Shown piece after piece: positions 44,477 to 52,663 of a stretch of DNA of 64,000 bases. The position numbers and the translations under genes are program-made. Position 1 is the first letter of the stretch, and each line of letters starts with the position of its first letter. Under the pieces are notes generated by a model. It was not told the origin of the DNA. It was given only the letters and a program-made list of their open reading frames with translations, and did not search any database. The DNA comes from an uncultured Clostridia bacterium (GTDB lineage: Bacteria; Bacillota; Clostridia; Christensenellales; CAG-138): positions 1-64,000 of the forward strand of contig CAMKES010000004.1 in assembly GCA_946411635.1 (NCBI GenBank), read 5' to 3'.

Positions 44477-44500
44477 TGCAAAAAGAAAGACGCTTCCTTT
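44477..44500 (+). repeat. 24-bp repeat, copy 1
   Basis: TGCAAAAAGAAAGACGCTTC.. recurs at 45436-45459 with two differences. Here it forms the 5' arm of a stem AAGACGCTT / AAGCGTCTT (44487-44519) that leads straight into the 114-bp element. Confidence 0.5.
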
Positions 44501-44522
44501 GTATCAAAATAAGCGTCTTAAT

Positions 44523-44639
44523 ATGGCAGCGGCGACGGATCTTCTTGAATTCGCAAAAACCCGTCTTCCGATCCTTCTGGGAACACAGGTTACGGTCTTC
44601 CGATCGCAAAATCCGCGTCCGGTCAACCGGATCCACTGA
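44523..44639 (+). repeat. 114-bp dispersed element, copy A (open frame of 38 codons with ATG)
   Basis: From ATG to TGA this reads MAAATDLLEFAK.. LPILLGT.. ending VNRIH. The 114 bp from GCA (44526) to the stop match copy B at about 90% and copy C more distantly, all with the same length and frame. Most silent differences between A and C fall at third codon positions, which is what protein-level selection would produce. No Shine-Dalgarno is visible. A hairpin precedes it and a terminator follows. The function is unknown. Confidence 0.6.
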
Positions 44640-44644
44640 ACAGC

Positions 44645-44672
44645 AAAGCGCTCCCGATTCGGGAGCGCTTTT
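44645..44672. terminator. Terminator after the MATE gene / copy A, bidirectional
   Basis: Stem AAAGCGCTCCCGA / TCGGGAGCGCTTT with T residues following; symmetric enough to end the convergent hypothetical gene at 44734 as well. Confidence 0.85.
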
Positions 44673-44733
44673 CATTGAACTCATTCAGCGAAACAGCAAA
44701 ACGGCTGTTGCTCTTTTCTTCATACCGTGTAAT

Positions 44734-45321
44734 TCAAATGGCATCGTTTTTGACAAACAGGCATTCCTTTTGCCGTACCAATAATGCTTTGATCCTGCCG
44801 AACTCGCCTGCATTCGTCGCTTCCGCTTCCTGCATCGATGCTTCCGGTCTGCTTTTTGCGATCGCTTTCGTATACGCTTCCATATTTTTCCGTATTCCTG
44901 ACAGTTCGTCCCTGTTCGGAATCGTCAGCTTTCCCGCGCGATCATATCCGTCCATCTCCTCCAGCGTGCCGATCAGCTCATCAAGCGCTTCTTCCTCGAT
45001 TACGCCCGCCTGCGCTGACCGGATATAGTCCGGAAGCATCACCTCGAGCGCACCGCATGTGCGGTTTATTCTTGCTGCTTCCTTTTCCGCCGCGAAATCT
45101 TCTTTCGTTTTACCTCTGTTTCTGAATATCTTTTTGATCCAAAGGAACGCGGCGGTCAGAATGCCGAGAGAAACGTCCTGGACCGTCGCTTCGATCACGG
45201 CGTCCTCGTTGATCCGGTTTCCGGAGCCGTCGTCGTGCGCGGCATACCAAAGCTTCTGCCCTGCGTCGAGTTTTTCGATCCATTCGGTATTCATCTCTGT
45301 CTTTAATCCGGCATCTGTCAT
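44734..45321 (-). CDS. Hypothetical protein, 195 aa
   Basis: It begins MTDAGLKTEMNTEWIEKLDAG, has one short hydrophobic stretch (SLGILTAAFLWIKKIF, about residues 51-66) and a long charged, probably helical C-terminal half. A good ribosome site (GGGAGGAACATAT) and a strong promoter precede it. I recognise no domain; a peripheral or single-span membrane protein with a coiled C-terminus is the most that can be said. It is monocistronic. Confidence 0.65.
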   Translation of the reverse strand: MTDAGLKTEMNTEWIEKLDAGQKLWYAAHDDGSGNRINEDAVIEATVQDVSLGILTAAFLWIKKIFRNRGKTKEDFAAEKEAARINRTCGALEVMLPDYIRSAQAGVIEEEALDELIGTLEEMDGYDRAGKLTIPNRDELSGIRKNMEAYTKAIAKSRPEASMQEAEATNAGEFGRIKALLVRQKECLFVKNDAI

Positions 45322-45365
45322 ATATGTTCCTCCCGTAAAGATCCTGTCTGATTCGTTTATTATGT

Positions 45366-45394
45366 ATTATACTTGCTTTCACGCTGTAAAACAA
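45366..45394 (-). promoter_or_regulatory. Promoter of the 195-aa hypothetical gene
   Basis: On the minus strand TTGTTT (45394-45389), a 17-bp spacer and TATAAT (45371-45366). Confidence 0.62.
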
Positions 45395-45435
45395 GCAGAT
45401 AAAGCCGGACAGTATGGGCTTTTCAAATCCTGGGG

Positions 45436-45459
45436 TGCAAAAAGAAGGACGCTTACTTT
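45436..45459 (+). repeat. 24-bp repeat, copy 2
   Basis: TGCAAAAAGAAGGACGCTTA.. matches 44477-44500. It lies just upstream of the alpha/beta hydrolase promoter. Confidence 0.5.
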
Positions 45460-45460
45460 T

Positions 45461-45495
45461 TTGTCGTGACAAACCGCGTTCGTTTGCAGTATAAT
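45461..45495 (+). promoter_or_regulatory. Promoter of the alpha/beta hydrolase gene with a dyad at -35
   Basis: TATAAT at 45490-45495 and GTGACA at 45466-45471 (18-bp spacer). The -35 is part of the perfect dyad TTGTC-GT-GACAA (45461-45472), a possible repressor site. Confidence 0.55.
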
Positions 45496-45548
45496 CAGGA
45501 CGCAGATGCGAAGACGCCGGAACGACCGGACGGAGAACGGAGGAACCC

Positions 45549-46478
45549 ATGGGACTGATCACCGATCTGTATCAAAAGAACTTTTTGCTGCGATTCGATA
45601 GGGATGAGGCAATCCCGTATTACAGCGCCGACGATTTTCCGGGGCTTGTGTGCGAACGCGGTTCGTTCCGGAACACGGCGGGCGTGACGATCCGATACTT
45701 CACATATGATTATGAAGGATACGACCCGGACAGGCTGATCCTGTTCTGCCCGGGGATCGGTCCGGGGCACACCGCGTACCTTGCGGAGATCGAAACCCTT
45801 TGCCGTGCGGGGCGCCGTGTTCTGACGCTCGATTATACCGGCTGCGGCGAATCGGGCGGAGACCGTCTGCCTTCCGCGAACGCGCCGACGCGCGACGCCA
45901 TGGAATTGCTCGACCTTCTGCATCCCGAAGAGGAGATCATCCCGGTCGGACATTCGCTGGGCGGCTACACCGCGCTGAACCTTGCGCATCTTCTGCCGAC
46001 CGTGACCCGGGCGGTCATTCTGTCCGGCTTTGTGAGCATTTCCGACGAGATGATGGGCTTTGTCAAACTGCGGATCCTTGCCGACCGCGTGAAGCACTTT
46101 GAAAAGAAACTTGATCCGCAGTACGGCGCACTCGACAACCGCGCGTATCTGAAGACAACTGCGGACAGGCTGTTGTGGATCCATTCGACGGACGATCCCA
46201 TGGTGAATTACAAGTATAACGCCGGACAGGTGCGGAAGATCGGAAATCCGAACGTGCGCGTCATCACGGCGGAGCACAAAAAGCACAATCCGCAGTACAG
46301 CGCGGAGGCGCTGGAAACGATGAACGCGTGGATCGGCGAATATGAGCGCCTGCTGCGGGAAAAGCAGCTTGAAACGCCGGAAGCGCGGAAAGCGTATTTT
46401 GCCGACAAACCCGTCGCGCGCATGACCGCGCAGGATCCCGCCGTATACGAAGAGATCCTCCGCTTTCTCGAAGCGTGA
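45549..46478 (+). CDS. Alpha/beta-fold hydrolase
   Basis: 309 aa with the nucleophile elbow GHSLGGY (Ser about residue 135), an upstream LDYTGCGESGG oxyanion-region segment, an acidic residue in WIHSTDDPMV and a late His in TAEHKKHNP. This gives a complete Ser-Asp-His triad typical of esterase/lipase or peptidase relatives. There is no signal peptide, so it is cytoplasmic. The ribosome site is GGAGGAACCC. It is a single gene with its own promoter and ends at the terminator after copy B. The substrate is unknown. Confidence 0.85.
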   Translation: MGLITDLYQKNFLLRFDRDEAIPYYSADDFPGLVCERGSFRNTAGVTIRYFTYDYEGYDPDRLILFCPGIGPGHTAYLAEIETLCRAGRRVLTLDYTGCGESGGDRLPSANAPTRDAMELLDLLHPEEEIIPVGHSLGGYTALNLAHLLPTVTRAVILSGFVSISDEMMGFVKLRILADRVKHFEKKLDPQYGALDNRAYLKTTADRLLWIHSTDDPMVNYKYNAGQVRKIGNPNVRVITAEHKKHNPQYSAEALETMNAWIGEYERLLREKQLETPEARKAYFADKPVARMTAQDPAVYEEILRFLEA

Positions 46479-46500
46479 CTTGGCATTTTCTGAAGATATT

Positions 46501-46614
46501 GCAGCGGCGACGGATCTTCTTGAATTCGCAAAAACCCATCTTCCGATCCTGCCCGGCACGCAGGTTACGGTCTTCCGCTCGCAAATGCCGCGTCCCGTCA
46601 ACCGGATCCGCTGA
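46501..46614 (+). repeat. 114-bp dispersed element, copy B
   Basis: Nearly identical to copy A over the same 38-codon frame (AAATDLLEFAK.. LPILPGT.. ending VNRIR) and stopping at the same TGA. An ATT replaces the ATG, so independent translation is doubtful. It starts 24 bp after the alpha/beta hydrolase stop and is followed by a terminator like that after copy A. Confidence 0.6.
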
Positions 46615-46621
46615 ACAGCAG

Positions 46622-46647
46622 AACGCTCCCTAACCGGGAGCGCTTTT
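46622..46647 (+). terminator. Terminator after the hydrolase gene / copy B
   Basis: Stem CGCTCCC / GGGAGCG with a TAACC loop and TTTT. Confidence 0.75.
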
Positions 46648-46679
46648 GATCTGCGTATATCGATTAACCCAACCGCGAC

Positions 46680-48209
46680 TTAATCATCGTCGTCGAAATC
46701 GTCGTCATCGTCGTCGTCAATATCTTTCCGGTCGTCTTCTTTTTCGATCTTCACGATCTCTCCGGTTTCGGCGTCGACGGTGTATTCGTATTCGATTCCG
46801 TTCGTCTCGAAATCGACCTCATAGACGAGCTTACCTTTTTCGCGATCCAGCTCACATTTCAGCTTCCTGACCGCGCCGGCGCTGAAGCCCGCATGGCGCA
46901 GCGCGATCTCCTTTGCCTTTGCTTCGCCGATCAGCCCGGTGCTGTTCTCCGGCGACTCCGTATGCGTGCCGGATGCATCGTCGTCTCGCTCTTTGTCAGC
47001 TTTGATGATCGCGCCGGTCGCGGCGTTGACCTTATACTCGTATTCAAAATCGGAGTCAATAAACTCGATCTCATAATACTGGACGCCGTTGTCGGATTCC
47101 TTCTCGATCTTCCTGATGACCGCTTCGTTCTGCGGCACGTTCGCGTGGGAAAGCGCGATCGCAACGGCGCGTTCCTGCCCGATATCCGCAGAAGGCGGTG
47201 CGGGCGTGACCGACGGAGAAACCGGTTCACTGCCTGGTTTCTGCTTTTGCTCGAAAGAAACGATCTCACCGGTTACGGCATCGATATCGAATTCATACTT
47301 GCAGTCATCCTTGCGGAATTCCACGTCATATACCATTCTGCCGTTTTCGTAGTCCAGTTCGATCGTCTCCGTCAGCGTCACCTCGGGAGGTTCAATCCCG
47401 ACATAGAGGCATGCGATCGAAAGCGCCTGATCTTCGCCGATATACGCGCCGGTGCTTGCTCTGCCCGATGTATGAATGGTATCGGCGACAGGCTCCTTTT
47501 CAAGCAGCACGTTCAGCTCATTGATGGACAGCTTTGAAAGCGCGTCGAACGAGTAAAGCGGATTGCGGCTGATCAGCGCTTGGATCAACTGTGCTTTCCC
47601 GACCGTGATCGAGTGCTCATCGGCAAGCGCCTGCAGCGCTGCGTCGTGCTGTGCCGTCTGGCTTAACACCGATCCGGTAAAGCCGGCGTTCAGCTGCGCT
47701 TCGATATCCGAGGAAATGCGTTCTGTAAGAGCGCTGTTTCGCGCGGCGTCAGAACCGTCCACCGTAACAAGGATCGAGTTTGACATCTCGCTGAGATAAC
47801 CGTTCTTCATCATGGAGCCGATCAGTGCGTTGACCGCAACGTCGAGGTCAACGTTCTTCAGCTGCATCGTGCCGATCACTTTTTCGCCGTCTGCGTTGAG
47901 CGGCGTGACGCGCAGAACGCGGTCATACCGGTTGACGTGCAATTCAATGCTCGGGTTGACGTCAAGCGTCACGGTCGTATCGACCTTGTTGTAGCGCGTA
48001 AAGTTGACAGCGGCGACGATCCCGACCATCACCAGAACGAATACCGCTGCGATCGATCCGACGCGCAGCCAGAGATTTTTCAGATTACGTTTTTTGCCGG
48101 CGCTTTTTTGCATCGCATCGATGTCTTTGAGAATCTGTTCCGCGTGATCTGGCGTCAGTTTTGCGAACAGATCATCCACTTTTTTTTCCAATTCTTTATC
48201 AGACGTCAT
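46680..48209 (-). CDS. RsgI-like anti-sigma factor with three PepSY domains
   Basis: 509 aa. A cytoplasmic N-terminal region (1-45) should bind the sigma factor, followed by one membrane helix (about 50-70). The external segment TLDVNPSIELHVNRYDRV (81-98) matches the RsgI periplasmic domain, in which self-cleavage occurs at an Asn-Pro bond, here Asn85-Pro86. Three PepSY-type domains follow (about 255-315, 345-405 and 430-490), joined by Pro/Ser/Asp linkers, and the protein ends in a run of Asp. The gene starts inside the end of the sigma gene (11-bp overlap) with AAAGGAGATTCCT, so the two form a coupled sigma/anti-sigma pair. The PepSY repeats may be the sensing part; the signal is unknown. 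Confidence 0.87.
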   Translation of the reverse strand: MTSDKELEKKVDDLFAKLTPDHAEQILKDIDAMQKSAGKKRNLKNLWLRVGSIAAVFVLVMVGIVAAVNFTRYNKVDTTVTLDVNPSIELHVNRYDRVLRVTPLNADGEKVIGTMQLKNVDLDVAVNALIGSMMKNGYLSEMSNSILVTVDGSDAARNSALTERISSDIEAQLNAGFTGSVLSQTAQHDAALQALADEHSITVGKAQLIQALISRNPLYSFDALSKLSINELNVLLEKEPVADTIHTSGRASTGAYIGEDQALSIACLYVGIEPPEVTLTETIELDYENGRMVYDVEFRKDDCKYEFDIDAVTGEIVSFEQKQKPGSEPVSPSVTPAPPSADIGQERAVAIALSHANVPQNEAVIRKIEKESDNGVQYYEIEFIDSDFEYEYKVNAATGAIIKADKERDDDASGTHTESPENSTGLIGEAKAKEIALRHAGFSAGAVRKLKCELDREKGKLVYEVDFETNGIEYEYTVDAETGEIVKIEKEDDRKDIDDDDDDDFDDDD

Positions 48210-48771
48210 AGGAATCTCCTTTCAGCATTGCGGTGCGCAGTTTAATAAGCGCCCGCCGGTATTTGGAAAGAACGGTTGACAGCGGCAGATCCAGATCGTC
48301 TGCGATTTCCTGATGCCTGAATCCCATGACGGCATGCTGCACGATGATGAGGCGCTCTTCGTCGGAAAGCCTTTTCATGCACTCGTCCAACAGAAGATGT
48401 TCGTCGTTCGATAAGTGCTTTTGTTCGGCCAGCTCCGCGACCCAGTCTCCGTCCGGAAGGGGACCGGTCTTTTTACGCTTCCGCATCGCATCGCGGCAGA
48501 GGTTCTTCACAATTGTGAGAATCCACGCCATAGGCTTGCCTTCGCTTCTGTAGAGCCGCGCTCTTTGGAATATCTGCATATAACAGTCATGCAGAACATC
48601 CTCTGCGTCCGCAGTGCTTTTCAGCATGGACAGCGCGTAGCCGTACACGTTCTTCGCGGTGCAGCGATACAGCAACTCCATGGCGTGCCGATCGCCGTCC
48701 TTGATGCGTGACAGCAGTGATTCGATTCTCTCGCGATCCGGTTCTTCTGTCCTTTGTGCATGTATCAACAT
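48199..48771 (-). CDS. ECF-type RNA polymerase sigma factor
   Basis: 190 aa. Region 2 has the EDVLHDCYMQIFQRARLY helix and WILTIVKNLCRDAMRKRKK; region 4 has LSDEERLIIVQHAVMGFRHQEIADDLDLPLSTVLSKYRRAL as helix-turn-helix (segments named in two parts: the LSDEERL start and the LPLSTVLSKYRR recognition helix). It should direct polymerase to a special promoter class when released by the RsgI-like partner encoded next. The start at 48771 follows AAAGGACGGAAAATGAT; the frame is open further upstream (48924) but would run through the promoter. Confidence 0.9.
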   Translation of the reverse strand: MLIHAQRTEEPDRERIESLLSRIKDGDRHAMELLYRCTAKNVYGYALSMLKSTADAEDVLHDCYMQIFQRARLYRSEGKPMAWILTIVKNLCRDAMRKRKKTGPLPDGDWVAELAEQKHLSNDEHLLLDECMKRLSDEERLIIVQHAVMGFRHQEIADDLDLPLSTVLSKYRRALIKLRTAMLKGDSYDV

Positions 48772-48876
48772 ATCATTTTCCGTCCTTTCACCGTAACAAC
48801 GCACGAACACCGGAAAATATTGCATCCGTTTTTCAGCAATACCCTTTTTCCCGTTCTGATAAAGGCGGTCTTTTTT

Positions 48877-48905
48877 ATTGTACTGTTTTTTACCTATACA
48901 GACAA
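48877..48905 (-). promoter_or_regulatory. Promoter of the ECF sigma operon
   Basis: On the minus strand TTGTCT (48905-48900), a 17-bp spacer and TACAAT (48882-48877). The -35 lies inside a 12-bp inverted repeat ACAAGTTCCTTT / AAAGGAACTTGT (about 48902-48938), a candidate operator or a terminator of an unseen plus-strand transcript. Confidence 0.55.
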
Positions 48906-49006
48906 GTTCCTTTATCGGATTCATGAAAGGAACTTGTTTCCGGCAGAGTTGCTTTTTTCATTTCGGAAACACGGTTCCCAACACGCGTTACAGAAGAGGG
49001 GGAAAG

Positions 49007-49183
49007 ATGAGAAAGCATGTAAGCATATTTATAATTTTTTATCATATTTCACGCCTTATCACAATGCCTTTGAAAGGACATCGAGAACTTTTCATTTCCC
49101 AAAACACAGCTCGCGTCCGATGCATCGGACCCATTGAAAAGAAGAAACGCTCCCAAATGCGAGACACCGATAAGGATGTATAG
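49007..49183 (+). CDS. Possible small protein, 58 aa, unknown function
   Basis: It starts MRKHVSIFIIFYHISRL and ends DTDKDV, with AGAGGGGGAAAG directly before the ATG and a U-tailed terminator 40 bp after the stop. It has one hydrophobic stretch. Its middle DNA (about 49100-49160) resembles the 3' end of the 114-bp elements, ending before CGCTCCC, so it may be a diverged copy or may have absorbed one. The intergenic region 48925-49471 is much more AT-rich than its surroundings and otherwise holds no gene I can support. Confidence 0.35.
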   Translation: MRKHVSIFIIFYHISRLITMPLKGHRELFISQNTARVRCIGPIEKKKRSQMRDTDKDV

Positions 49184-49221
49184 AAATAGCTTTATCGGGT
49201 TTCACGGTAAGGGCACAGAAA

Positions 49222-49259
49222 CATCGGAGAAAGCTATTCAGCTCTCTCCGATTTTTTTG
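49222..49259 (+). terminator. Orphan plus-strand terminator
   Basis: Stem ATCGGAGA / TCTCCGAT with a loop containing AGCTATTCAGCT, followed by TTTTTTT. No established plus-strand gene precedes it except the possible 58-aa frame, so a small RNA or peptide transcript may end here. Confidence 0.65.
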
Positions 49260-49381
49260 CACATTTGTCATTAGAATTTATATTATGAACTGCTGTTTTT
49301 CGGCAAGCCCGATAAGCACCTTTCCGAGATCGGAGCAAAAGCAAGGTATATTGTGGAATCATACCAGACAAATGAAAAAAC

Positions 49382-49426
49382 TGAAAGGAACCTGTAAGAG
49401 ACTCTCACACAGATTCCTTTCAAAAG
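49382..49426 (-). terminator. Terminator after the sugar ABC operon
   Basis: Minus-strand stem GAAAGGAATCTGT / ACAGGTTCCTTTC (one mismatch), loop of 13 nt, then AGTTTTTTC, 45-90 bp after the last permease gene. Confidence 0.75.
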
Positions 49427-49471
49427 AAAAGAGAGATTACGATCGGTTCTGAAAAGTATCGCTAATAAATA

Positions 49472-50473
49472 TTAAGCGCTGATCTCCGACTTTTTGCGGT
49501 GCAGCTTTGCGCCGAGCTTTCGGAACAGATCGGACCGTGAGGAACCGACCATGAAGATGACGACGAACACGCCGATGACGACCTTGTTGAATGTTGTCGG
49601 AAGACCGATTGCCATCATGCCCATCTTGAGGATCTGGGCAACAACCGCGCCGGCGAATACGCCGAACATGATGTTGCCTTTTCCTGCGATCGACATGCCG
49701 ATGAGAACGCACATCATGGCGTCGAAGACCGCCGCGGCGCTGCCCATCGTGCCCTGGACGGCGGACTGTACGCCGGTCGCGCTCAGGCTCATCAGCGAGT
49801 ACAGACCCGCGAAGATGCCGGAGATCGCAAGCGCTTCCGCTTTCAGGAACTTCGGGTTGATGCCGTTCGTCTTTGCCACGACCGGATTGCTGCCGACCGC
49901 ACGTACGCTGTAGCCGATCTTGCGTTTATAATACAGGATCGATGCAAATACGAACGCGACCGCGAACAGGATCAGATCCCAGGGCGTTTTGCCGAGCACC
50001 ATGTAGCCGGGCGAGATGTGCGTTCCCGCGCCGTTGAACAGGATGCGCGTAAAGCTCTCCATGATCAGCATCAGACCGATGGATACGATCAGCGTCGGAA
50101 TCTGCAGGAAATAATAGGCAGCGCCGACGATGACGCCCAGCACGATGCCGATCAGCACCGACAGGATGATCAGAACCGGAACGAATCCCGCAACGCCGAG
50201 GCCCAGCGCCGTCGTGATCTGCATTGCGAAGTTGCCGGCAAGGATCGTTGTCAGCACGACGCGCGCGCCGATCGAAAAGTCCCAGTTGCCGATCTTCATG
50301 TTGAACAGAACGCCCATGCCGAGCACCGCCGGCGCAAGCGACTGCCGGATCACGTTCCAGACGGCCGCCCAGCTTCTGGTTTCAGGCGAGACCAGAAGGA
50401 GTACGAGCATCAGAGCGACGGGCGACAGAATTGCGAGCGCGTACGCTTTGACATACTTTAAAACCGTTTTCAT
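49472..50473 (-). CDS. Sugar ABC transporter permease (RbsC/CUT2 type)
   Basis: About 333 aa with 8-10 membrane helices and the BPD_transp_2 pattern (VLIGMSIAGKGNIMFGVFAGAVVAQ region near the C-terminus, RAVGSNPVVAKTNGI loop that contacts the ATPase). It starts after GAGAGGTATGGTT; an ATG six bases earlier is almost on the ribosome site. It is the last gene of the operon 56608-49472 and the second of two different permeases, so the channel is probably a heterodimer. Confidence 0.92.
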   Translation of the reverse strand: MKTVLKYVKAYALAILSPVALMLVLLLVSPETRSWAAVWNVIRQSLAPAVLGMGVLFNMKIGNWDFSIGARVVLTTILAGNFAMQITTALGLGVAGFVPVLIILSVLIGIVLGVIVGAAYYFLQIPTLIVSIGLMLIMESFTRILFNGAGTHISPGYMVLGKTPWDLILFAVAFVFASILYYKRKIGYSVRAVGSNPVVAKTNGINPKFLKAEALAISGIFAGLYSLMSLSATGVQSAVQGTMGSAAAVFDAMMCVLIGMSIAGKGNIMFGVFAGAVVAQILKMGMMAIGLPTTFNKVVIGVFVVIFMVGSSRSDLFRKLGAKLHRKKSEISA

Positions 50474-50553
50474 AACCATACCTCTCGTTTCAGATTTGTC
50501 CTTCCGATGCGTTTCCGGGAATCATCCCGGAAACGCATCCCTGCATCAGATTC

Positions 50554-51684
50554 TTATTTGCCGACTGCCTTCTTGACAAAGTCGATCGTCCAGTTGTCGA
50601 GCACGCCCTGATAGTACGCTTCGTCGCAGTTTGCGCTCACCATGCCCTTGATGTCCTCATCGCTGTAGAGCTGGATCTCGGGGTTGTCAACGTACTGGGA
50701 GAAGATGTCCATTTCTTCCGCACTGCTGATGATGATCGGGGAAAGATGGAGTTTGAACGGACCGTCGGTCGTGATGTTGCCCTGCACCCTGTTGACCAGC
50801 GCGAGGAACGCAACGAGGCACTCGGAGGTGTAGCCGCCGCAGTTCGCTGCGAGCCAGCCCTTTTCAAACGCTTCCTTGTTGCCGTCGAACGTGTCGAACG
50901 TCGCAACCTTGATGGAGCCCGCTTCTCTGCCGGAGCCTTCGAGCGTGGAGATGATCGCTTCGCCGCAGCCTGCCGTTCCGGATACGGCCAGAATGCCCTG
51001 CACGTCCGGATAGAGGGTCAGGAAGTTGTTCACGCCGTCGGTGATGACCTTTGCGTCGGTTTCCGTCTGGAAGGTGCCGAGGATCTCAATGCCGTATTCC
51101 TTGCAGCCGTCCGTAAAGCCCTTGTTGCGGTCGACCATCATCGCGTCCTTCGGGTCGCCGGAGATCATGCAGACCTTCTTGACGCCCTGATCCGCAAGGA
51201 CCTTGACCATGTTCTTCGCCAGATCGTAGCTCGCGTCCCAGATATGGGTGACCATGTAGGGGTTCGCGTAGCACGCCGCCTTGATGTCCTCGTCGAGGAT
51301 GTCGCGGTTGGATACCGCCCAGTAAACGCCCGCGTCCTTGCACGCGTTGCCGAGCTGCAGGTTTGCCGCAGTGTCCATCGGGATGAAGTAGATGCCTTCG
51401 CAGCCCGCACTGATCATCTGCTCGCAGGCAGCGAGCTCCGCTTCGGTGGTGTAGTCGCCGAGATGCCACACGAGCTCAACGTTCAGCAGTTCCGCCGCAT
51501 GGTTCGCCCACGCATAGAAGGTGCCGCCCATCGGGTCGGTGTTGCCGTACCAGATCATGCCGATCTTGTGCCTGACGTTCGAGCCGCCCTCTTGGCCGCC
51601 GTCCGCCGGTTTGTCGCTGCCGGAACATGCCGCAAATGCGAGCATCATCATAACAGCCAGTACGATTGCCAGAACCTTTTTCAT
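50554..51684 (-). CDS. Sugar ABC transporter substrate-binding lipoprotein
   Basis: 376 aa. The signal peptide has lipobox LAFAAC (Cys20), then a Gly/Asp-rich linker (SGSDKPADGGQEGG). The type I periplasmic-binding fold starts at KIGMIWYGNTDPMGGTF. The body (CEQMISAGCEGIYFIPMDTA, ILAVSGTAGCGEAI) resembles ribose/galactose-type binding proteins. It binds the sugar outside the membrane and delivers it to the permeases flanking it in the operon. The position between the two permease genes is unusual but the spacing (50-75 bp) keeps it in the same transcript. Confidence 0.93.
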   Translation of the reverse strand: MKKVLAIVLAVMMMLAFAACSGSDKPADGGQEGGSNVRHKIGMIWYGNTDPMGGTFYAWANHAAELLNVELVWHLGDYTTEAELAACEQMISAGCEGIYFIPMDTAANLQLGNACKDAGVYWAVSNRDILDEDIKAACYANPYMVTHIWDASYDLAKNMVKVLADQGVKKVCMISGDPKDAMMVDRNKGFTDGCKEYGIEILGTFQTETDAKVITDGVNNFLTLYPDVQGILAVSGTAGCGEAIISTLEGSGREAGSIKVATFDTFDGNKEAFEKGWLAANCGGYTSECLVAFLALVNRVQGNITTDGPFKLHLSPIIISSAEEMDIFSQYVDNPEIQLYSDEDIKGMVSANCDEAYYQGVLDNWTIDFVKKAVGK

Positions 51685-51733
51685 TTTGTTTTCCTCCGTT
51701 TATTTTTTTGTTTTGTTTATCATCATTCCATAT

Positions 51734-52648
51734 TTACGCAATGAGATCGTACTCAGAGCGATCGATGGAAATCGAAACCGTTGCCAGGAAGAACACTGCC
51801 TTGACGATGTCCACGTAATCGGGGTTCATGCCCCAGAGCAGCATGCCGTTGTTCAGGATGTAGTAGGTCAGCACACCGATGATCGCGGAGCGGATGCGCG
51901 TTGCGGAACCGCCCGCCATTGCGATGCCGCCGAGGCTCAGCGCGAGGAGCACGTCCGTCTCGAGGTTCAGACCCGTGTTGCCCGTGACCGCAAGGCTTCT
52001 CGAAAGCGCGAGCGTGGATGCGATACCGAGCGTCACGCCGCTGATCACGAAAGCGATCGCCTTATATTTGTCGACGCTGACGCCGGAGAGCTCGGTCGCT
52101 TTCGGATTGGTGCCGATCAGTTTCTGGAACTTGCCGACCTTCGTAAAGTTGAAAATAAAGTACCCGACGCCGAACACCACGGCCACGACCGCAAGGAACA
52201 CCCAGAAATTGTTGAGCGCGACCGCTTTGGTGACCATCATGTTCCGTGATGCGGACGCCGTCTGCGCGATGCCGCGGCCCGCGAACATCAGGCACAGACC
52301 GCCCATGAACGCCGGAACGCGTCCGTAAATGTGCACAACCGCGGAGAACAGCCCGCAGCAGACGCCGAACACAATCGCCAGAATAATGAACAGCCAGAGG
52401 TTTCCGCCGGAGCACAGATACGCGAGTACGCTCGAAAGCGCGCATGCGCCGCCCAGCGAGAAGTCAAGGTTGTTGTGCGCCATGACGAACACGGTACCGA
52501 CGGCGGCGACCAGCGCGATCGACGCCTGCATAACGATGTTCTGCAGGTTTCGCCAGGTAAAGAACTTGCCGCCCGTCGTCAGAGAAAACAGAACGATCAG
52601 GATCAAAAGACCTGCGACCGGAATGATTTTTCGAATCTTGTCACGCAT
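51734..52648 (-). CDS. Sugar ABC transporter permease (RbsC/CUT2 type), second subunit
   Basis: 304 aa, hydrophobic throughout, with NNLDFSLGGACALSSV (the family's N/D-x-S-x-G element) and GTNPKATELSGVSVDKYK, the loop that docks onto the ATPase. It lies 15 bp after the ATPase gene. Together with the 49472 permease it should form the membrane channel. Confidence 0.92.
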   Translation of the reverse strand: MRDKIRKIIPVAGLLILIVLFSLTTGGKFFTWRNLQNIVMQASIALVAAVGTVFVMAHNNLDFSLGGACALSSVLAYLCSGGNLWLFIILAIVFGVCCGLFSAVVHIYGRVPAFMGGLCLMFAGRGIAQTASASRNMMVTKAVALNNFWVFLAVVAVVFGVGYFIFNFTKVGKFQKLIGTNPKATELSGVSVDKYKAIAFVISGVTLGIASTLALSRSLAVTGNTGLNLETDVLLALSLGGIAMAGGSATRIRSAIIGVLTYYILNNGMLLWGMNPDYVDIVKAVFFLATVSISIDRSEYDLIA

Positions 52649-52663
52649 GTTCCGTACCCCCCG

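Noticed and set aside
44437..44733. tRNA or tRNA-like gene inside the intergenic repeat regions
   Set aside because: No cloverleaf, no T-loop GGTTCGA-type core and no CCA end could be found in any of the three copies.
48754..49137. Plus-strand 127-codon frame and the overlapping frame from 48878
   Set aside because: They begin inside the sigma gene promoter region and run antisense to it; only the shorter frame from 49007 has a ribosome site.
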